A DNA stretch of 11,095 nt from Anaeromyxobacter sp. (lineage in GTDB: Bacteria; Myxococcota; Myxococcia; Myxococcales; Anaeromyxobacteraceae): assembly GCA_020028115.1 (NCBI GenBank), contig JAHWYA010000021.1:1-11095 (forward strand), in the 5' to 3' direction. Under the pieces are notes generated by a model that saw only the letters and a list, made by a program, of their open reading frames with translations, searched no databases and had not been told where the DNA came from. The translations under genes were made by a program, and so were the position numbers. Shown piece by piece: positions 9,001-11,095 of the stretch (position 1 is its first letter; each line of letters begins with the position of its first letter).

Positions 9001-11095
9001 ACGGCGAGGTCCACCGGACCGGTCACGCCGTCCGGGACGACCGCCAGGAGCGCGCCGTCCTCGGCGAGGGTGACGCTCCGCGCCTCGACGCCGCCGAAGG
9101 TCACCATCGTCCCGCCGAACAGGCCCTCGCCGGTGAGCCGCACCGTGGCGCGGCTGTCGAAGGGCGCGTACGCCGGGGTGTACGACGCGATCACGGGCGG
9201 GACGAGGTAGCGGTACCCGCCGAGGCGCAGGTCGCCGAGGCCGCTCGGGTTGCGGACCTCGACCGCCGCGGCGCCCTCCACGCCCGGCGGGACCTCCACG
9301 CGGACCCAGGTGCCGTCGCTGGCGAGCTCTCGCACCGGCGCGAGCGCCCCCCCGACCTCGACCATGCAGCCCGGCAGGAAGCCGGTGCCGCGGATCTCGA
9401 TGAGGTCCCCGCCGGCGCGCAGGCCGCTCGACGGGAACGCGCTCGCGATCTGCGGGCGGACGGTGGAGCCGTTCTTGGTGGTGTGGAAGTCGACGTGGGC
9501 GTCGGCGCCGAGGAGCCCGCCCTGGAGATCGGCGAGCGCCGCGCCGACGCGGAGCCGGTAGTCGGCGTCGAAGGCGAGGGGCGCGGACGGCGCCAGCGTG
9601 ACGCTCGCGCCCCCGGCGTCGAGGGCGACGCGGCGCGCGACGGAGACGGCGCCGCCGCCCAGGCCGAGCCGTTCGAGGGTGACGACCGTCGCCGTCGAGG
9701 GATCCGGCAGCTCCGTGAGCAGCGCCTCGATCGGGGTCGAGACGGGTGCGACCCCGCCCTCCCCTGGCCTCGCGCCCCGCAGCTCGAGGTGCGGGAGCGG
9801 CACGGTCGCGATGGCGCCGGCGAGGGGCAGGCCCGCGAGCGCGGGATCCGCCAGCGGCAGCTCGACCTGGGTCCCGTTGTTGTCGAGCACCAGGGTGCCG
9901 ACGAGGAGGTTCTTGCCGAGGAAGGCGACGCTCCGGGCGTCACCCGTCACGACGGCGCGCTCCAGCGGCTCGAGGGGCGGAGGCATGCCCACCGGGATCG
10001 AGAAGCGCTGGACCTTCCCGCCTCCCGCGGCGACCCAGGCGATCCCCGCGGAGACCTTCGTCTCCTCCGCGGACACCCAGTCGCTCCCGAGGGGATCCTT
10101 GAGGACGAGCGTCCCGGCGTCGACCGGAGCGTCCGGATGCGACAGATCGACGATCGCGACCTGCTTCGTGCGCCCGAGGGACAGGAACGCCCGCCTGCCC
10201 TCGGCGGTGATGTGGCGCGCGGGGGCCCCGATGACCTTGCTGCCCAGCTCGACGAGGTCGCCCTTGCGCGCGTCGTAGACGTGCAGCATCGGGGCGCTCG
10301 GCTCGGCGCTGGTCGCGAGGAGGAGCTTCCCGTGCACCGCGATCGCCGTCGCGCCGCCGGTGAGCGTCACGCGCCGGACGAAGAGGGGCCGATCCGACTC
10401 GTGGAGGCGGTACGCCGAGACCCCGCCCTCGTCGGCGACGAACAGGAGATCGCCGGAGACGGCGACGTCGCGGGCGGCGCCCTGGACGGCGAAGGCGTCG
10501 GACCACTTGAACGCGGCGTCGGCGGGGAGCGACACGTCGACCCAGCGGACGCCGTCCGGCCCGTTCGCGACGAAGAGGACGTCGCCGGCCTTCGCGAGGC
10601 GGCGCGCGCCGCCGAGGGACGAGAAGGTGAGCTGCTTGACGACGGTGACGCGGTTCGGGTCCGCCACGTCGGCGATGAGCAGCCCGCCGTCCGTGGTCTG
10701 GACGCCGGCCTTCAGCACGTTTCCAGCCGCGTCCTGGACGTCGACCGTGGCGCCCAGCGCGGCATACGCCGCGGTGCCGTCCACGAGGAGGTGGGCGATG
10801 GGCCGGGTGTTCAGATGGGCCACCGCGCCGGTGCTGTAGAGGAAGCTCCCGGCCAGCGTCGAAGTCTCCGCGTCCGCCGGGTCCATGGAGGCCTCGAGGC
10901 CCGGCCTGGCCACGCGCACCTGGACGTCGACGACGCCCGCGGCGTGCGCCGGCGCGGTCGCGACGGCGGTGTCCATGCTCGACACCGTGACGTGGAAGGA
11001 GTCCGTCCCGCCGAAGTTCACGGCCATGCCCGGACGGAAGCCGTAGCCGTGCAGCGTCACCTGCTCACCGCCCGCCTGCTCGGAGCGGTCGGGCG
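1..11095 (-). CDS. Giant multidomain surface/secreted protein (TIG, LVIVD-type propellers, Ig-like, WSC, lectin-like); partial at both ends
   Basis: One minus-strand frame (codons starting at positions congruent to 2 mod 3; complete codons 11093 to 3) stays open for 3,697 codons. The translation is low in Cys and Lys, rich in Ala/Val/Gly/Thr, and shows recognisable extracellular modules from edge to edge: IPT/TIG, LVIVD-like propeller blades, SbsA-type and other bacterial Ig-like domains, one WSC domain and two concanavalin/DUF1349-like domains. No start, ribosome binding site, signal peptide, transmembrane segment or C-terminal anchor is inside the window, so export is inferred from the domain types. 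All modules are known as binding or structural units, and no catalytic motif was recognised. The best guess is a cell-surface or secreted adhesin or scaffold that binds glycans. The seen part is the reading frame and motifs; the function is inference. A single gene is preferred to several because no stop or frame change occurs anywhere. Confidence 0.95.
3..1796 (-). other. Extended propeller region 4 (about 13 LVIVD-type blades, cut by window edge)
   Basis: Residues 3100-3697 contain the most regular LVIVD repeats in the window. Examples: GLEVVDVSNPAAPRRVGVYS, GTAYVACADGLLRVVDYRDP, GVSRVDVADPTVP, AGLVTFDVSYPNAPAAIASV, VELWDLSDPAAPALRAVLSG, and the truncated last blade AVADSTDVAVYPLP. At about 45 residues per blade there are roughly 13, which suggests two consecutive propellers or one plus part of another. 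A polar stretch near 598-660 (YEGYKSNENANLAG) may be a loop or the junction. The region continues beyond the left edge. Confidence 0.85.
1797..2966 (-). repeat. Four tandem Ig-like domains, array B
   Basis: Residues 2710-3099 hold four Ig-like repeats at 2691-2966, 2403-2690, 2100-2402 and 1797-2099. Typical elements are openings such as APVVTLAAPAS and RPVIGSLAIDP, the strand motif RVTARATVSDNVAVEQVVVE, and ends of 'Y.l.a.a.D..G' type (YELVASASDRSGNTAANRT; LQAVAIDFQGRRGPA; RVRDLAGHVTTA). The third copy contains DAAPWTGSIYVP, echoing the APWT motif of array A. The spacing is about 92-101 residues. The array again leads into a propeller. Confidence 0.87.
2967..3197 (-). other. Short blade-like segment after the lectin-like pair
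   Basis: Residues 2633-2709 read GGWLLASDQTGLSVVRAG, then a P-rich turn, then ADVFAIQSGGIAHLGLSVGG. This is one and a half to two blade-like strand groups and no complete domain. It could be the closing blades of propeller 3, interrupted by the lectin-like pair. Confidence 0.55.
3198..4370 (-). repeat. Tandem pair of concanavalin/LamG-like (DUF1349-type) domains
   Basis: Two homologous units of about 190 residues lie head to tail: 3801-4370 (residues 2242-2431) and 3198-3787 (residues 2436-2632). Matching motifs in each are: an opening 'D-x-F ... W' (DDFENP...RRW; NDRFAEG...SKW); GDFTVDVNV and GDFTAVVRV; AAGILLRQDL and TAGLMVRQDL; WIRLARAGNFFRAYRSEDG and WLKLTRSGNTFTGAWSVDG, each followed by VTW; then DPVYVGLTAHS and DPLYIGLATNS; and the ends GEFRV and DDFRV. 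The fold is the jelly-roll seen in DUF1349 and laminin-G-like lectin domains, often attached to carbohydrate-active or surface proteins. Glycan binding is inferred from family. Confidence 0.9.
4371..4949 (-). other. Propeller blades between WSC and lectin-like pair (part of propeller 3)
   Basis: Residues 2049-2241 contain about four LVIVD-like blades: GTPVAVAVLGDAAVVGLRR, VDGAVAVASDEGVALVDG, GDRLAALASGQLHVLDVSTP (followed by WAP), and TSVAILGGGRVCVVG. The 'LDVSTPWAPV' turn is family-typical. About 193 residues is too short for a complete propeller, which suggests that the remaining blades lie on the far sides of the WSC domain and of the lectin-like pair. Confidence 0.75.
4950..5204 (-). other. 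WSC domain (putative carbohydrate-binding), lacking two of eight cysteines
   Basis: Residues 1964-2048 show the WSC consensus in order: YQGCYTDDGARALP, a middle SCLAAARAQGLKYAGLQYYG, then YCFGGN, KVSESECNLAC, and the close PSEICGGSYRNSVYAT. The length of about 85 residues is normal for the family. Six cysteines are present (residues 1967, 1990, 2010, 2026, 2030, 2038). The canonical second Cys of 'SCxxxC' is Ala (1994) and the second Cys of 'CxC' is Gly (2012). WSC domains occur in fungal wall sensors, Kremen/polycystin and some bacterial secreted proteins, and are thought to bind carbohydrate. The domain has no separate gene boundary and lies in the same open frame. Confidence 0.93.
5205..5621 (-). 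other. Divergent segment ending in blade-like sequence, upstream of WSC
   Basis: Residues 1825-1963 match no family I recognise in the first half (a Gly/Ala/Ser-rich beta-like stretch including GSVSVSVGGTSVG). The second half, from about 5400 downwards, looks like propeller blade: LTAFAAGGVEVVRDLPPSYP followed by GIALQGEVLVDVARDP, with the hydrophobic strand, D-x-P turn and next strand of the LVIVD pattern. It could be the first blades of a third propeller interrupted by the WSC domain. Confidence 0.5.
5622..6857 (-). repeat. Four tandem Ig-like domains, array A
   Basis: Residues 1413-1824 hold four beta-sandwich repeats, at 6543-6857, 6213-6542, 5907-6212 and 5622-5906. Shared marks are an opening 'PP.v.i', a glycine/acidic turn before a long strand (SASDLNGVSSVEVSL, TGSDDNGITAMELRL), and an end of type 'F.a.A.Ds.Gn....v.v.V' (FTLEARALDSRGNAGIAILA). 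The third and fourth share SAPWTTSWTVP and SAPWTTTFTAP. This resembles Big_7/Big_9-type bacterial Ig domains, usually rigid spacers on the cell surface. The first copy is the least typical. Confidence 0.85.
6861..7184 (-). other. SbsA-type Ig-like domain 3 (Big_5)
   Basis: Residues 1304-1411 are the clearest Big_5/SbsA Ig-like copy. Motifs in order are PPIPVAWAPTATEIPVDS, LSVTFGEAIDPAS (the 'v.FsepiDp' signature), RILFTPAASLRSASAHELRT, then VGVRDSFGNV and the final strand HTFTV. The Asp/Asn-rich DDAGNPN stretch might bind calcium, which is speculative. It joins the TIG block to the four Ig-like domains. Confidence 0.88.
7215..7448 (-). other. IPT/TIG domain 5 (C-terminal half divergent)
   Basis: Residues 1216-1293 start as a TIG (AVTPYDVGLLGGKVTVTG, TGFTRALKVYVDG), but the second half (SDSIDVQVQGGPAAKLMLAL) departs from the consensus. 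It follows TIG domain 4 without linker and completes the second propeller / SbsA-Ig / TIG / TIG block. Confidence 0.8.
7449..7706 (-). other. IPT/TIG domain 4
   Basis: Residues 1130-1215 form a textbook IPT/TIG: ASVAPDSGPVAGGTVVTIGG, then SGLGAVTRVTIGGQEA, then VVTVRTPAVAAAGPARVEV, and a final AYVFVAP. The 'P..G...GG..V.I.G.G' core is intact. Confidence 0.93.
7728..8012 (-). other. SbsA-type Ig-like domain 2
   Basis: Residues 1028-1122 resemble the SbsA/Big_5 fold in compact form. The opening is LSPLPGGALAPGDAAHVTI. The end is VTFTPAQPLVAGQVYGVRVT, the typical 'l.f.P...L..g..Y.v.v' motif, followed by the last strand WSYQV. As with SbsA-type domain 1, it follows a propeller and precedes two TIG domains. 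Confidence 0.68.
8013..8936 (-). other. Beta-propeller 2 (LVIVD-like, divergent)
   Basis: Residues 720-1027 contain about seven blade-like repeats. Examples are GNAVVYASSGSLVALDV, GRTAYVALESYGVP, RSALVAIGGGNELSML, GSLIAVAIDRAVHVLDATDP and GPWLLAGSSNRLSWVDT. The D-x-x-D-P turn of the LVIVD family is visible in the fifth or sixth blade. A Cys pair eleven residues apart (GCGAGPLAPC, near 8660-8695) could form a local disulfide, which is inference. The length matches one seven-bladed propeller. Confidence 0.78.
8937..9194 (-). other. IPT/TIG domain 3
   Basis: Residues 634-719 form a second, adjacent TIG. It opens VIASYTPAYAPFD, continues with VRLTGEGLFGG and MVTFGGVEA, then has LLAVVPDGVTGPVDLAV, and closes with GFTFTL. 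It sits between TIG domain 2 and propeller 2. Confidence 0.88.
9195..9461 (-). other. IPT/TIG domain 2
   Basis: Residues 545-633 carry a full IPT/TIG signature: the opening PQIASAFPSSGLRAGGD, then IEIRGTGFLPG, then MVEVGG, and a late 'V.VP.G..G...V.V.N..G' section (VRVEVPPGVEGAAAVEVRNP) closing with YRYLVPP. It is one of the best-conserved modules in the window. It abuts the next TIG with no linker. Confidence 0.9.
9480..9791 (-). other. SbsA-type bacterial Ig-like domain 1 (Big_5-like)
   Basis: Residues 435-538 fit the pattern of SbsA/Big_5 Ig-like domains. A 'P.s.pI...l' opening (APVSTPIEALLTELPDP) is followed by the central strands ARRVALDAGGASVTLAPSAP. The diagnostic end is LAFDADYRLRVGAALADLQG, corresponding to 'L..g..Y.v.v...l.D..G', with the final VDFHTT strand. 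It is more divergent than the third copy at 6861-7184. It links propeller 1 to a TIG pair. Confidence 0.65.
9792..10829 (-). other. Beta-propeller 1 (LVIVD-type blades)
   Basis: Residues 89-434 consist of about seven to eight degenerate repeats of 40-50 residues. Each repeat has the pattern 'hydrophobic-V-x-G-x-x-L/A-hVA...G-V-x-hhDh', as in LVIVD repeats. Clear copies are GDVLFVANGPDGVRWVDV, GDLLFVADEGGVSAYRL, GKLLLATS and QVAIVDLSHPDAPVDAG. The last copy has the family-typical D-x-x-x-P-x-x-P turn between blades. The size fits one seven- or eight-bladed propeller. Such propellers act as protein- or ligand-binding platforms; the partner is unknown. Exact blade borders are estimates. Confidence 0.8.
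10830..11093 (-). other. IPT/TIG domain 1 (N-terminally cut by window edge)
   Basis: Residues 1-88 read as an IPT/TIG immunoglobulin-like fold. The hallmark is GGEQVTLHGYGFRPG, followed by the strand MAVNFGG, then a region of alternating Val (VVDVQVRV) and the closing FLYST strand. The usual opening (I..I.P..G) lies just beyond the right edge or is degenerate. TIG domains are beta-sandwich spacer or binding modules in large secreted bacterial proteins. It directly precedes propeller 1. Confidence 0.85.

Noticed and set aside
494..9353. Possible frameshifts at cytosine runs (494-500, 4974-4979, 9347-9353)
   Set aside because: The same minus-strand frame gives sensible domain sequence on both sides of each run, so no frame change is indicated.
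1..11095. RNA genes, CRISPR arrays, insertion sequences, promoters or terminators
   Set aside because: Coding sequence fills the window, and I saw no tRNA-like cloverleaf, regular spacer repeats, transposase motif, inverted-repeat ends or AT-rich control region.

Overview
The whole 11,095-base window lies inside one very large protein-coding gene on the minus strand. Reading the minus strand from 11093 down to 3 gives 3,697 consecutive codons with no stop. I translated this frame end to end: it is coherent protein throughout. Neither start nor stop codon is in the window, so the full protein is longer than 3,697 residues and both its N-terminus (signal peptide or lipobox) and C-terminus (sorting or anchor signal) are out of view. 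Residue 1 below means the codon at 11093-11091. No intergenic space, promoter, terminator, RNA gene, CRISPR or mobile element is visible.

The DNA is extremely G+C rich (about three quarters by eye) with strong G/C third-position bias. Together with a giant mosaic of bacterial Ig-like, IPT/TIG and LVIVD-propeller modules, this suggests a Myxococcota-like bacterium (Anaeromyxobacter or relatives), or another high-GC environmental bacterium. That placement is inference from composition and architecture only.

Layout in protein order, right to left: partial IPT/TIG (res. 1-88); beta-propeller 1 (89-434); SbsA-type Ig (435-538); TIG (545-633); TIG (634-719); propeller 2 (720-1027); SbsA-type Ig (1028-1122); TIG (1130-1215); TIG (1216-1293); SbsA-type Ig (1304-1411); four Ig-like domains (1413-1824); a divergent segment (1825-1963) whose end looks like propeller blade; a WSC carbohydrate-binding domain (1964-2048); propeller blades (2049-2241); two tandem concanavalin/DUF1349-like jelly-roll domains (2242-2632); more blade sequence (2633-2709); four Ig-like domains (2710-3099); and a 598-residue double-size propeller region (3100-3697) running off the left edge.

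Two higher-order patterns stand out. First, the order propeller / SbsA-type Ig / TIG / TIG occurs twice in succession, and the order four Ig-like / propeller also occurs twice, so the protein seems built by duplication of multi-domain blocks. Second, the WSC domain and the lectin-like pair sit inside what looks like a third seven-to-eight-bladed propeller, as nested insertions. The likely role is an exported, glycan-binding adhesin or scaffold. All recognised domains are binding or spacer modules, and I see no catalytic domain.
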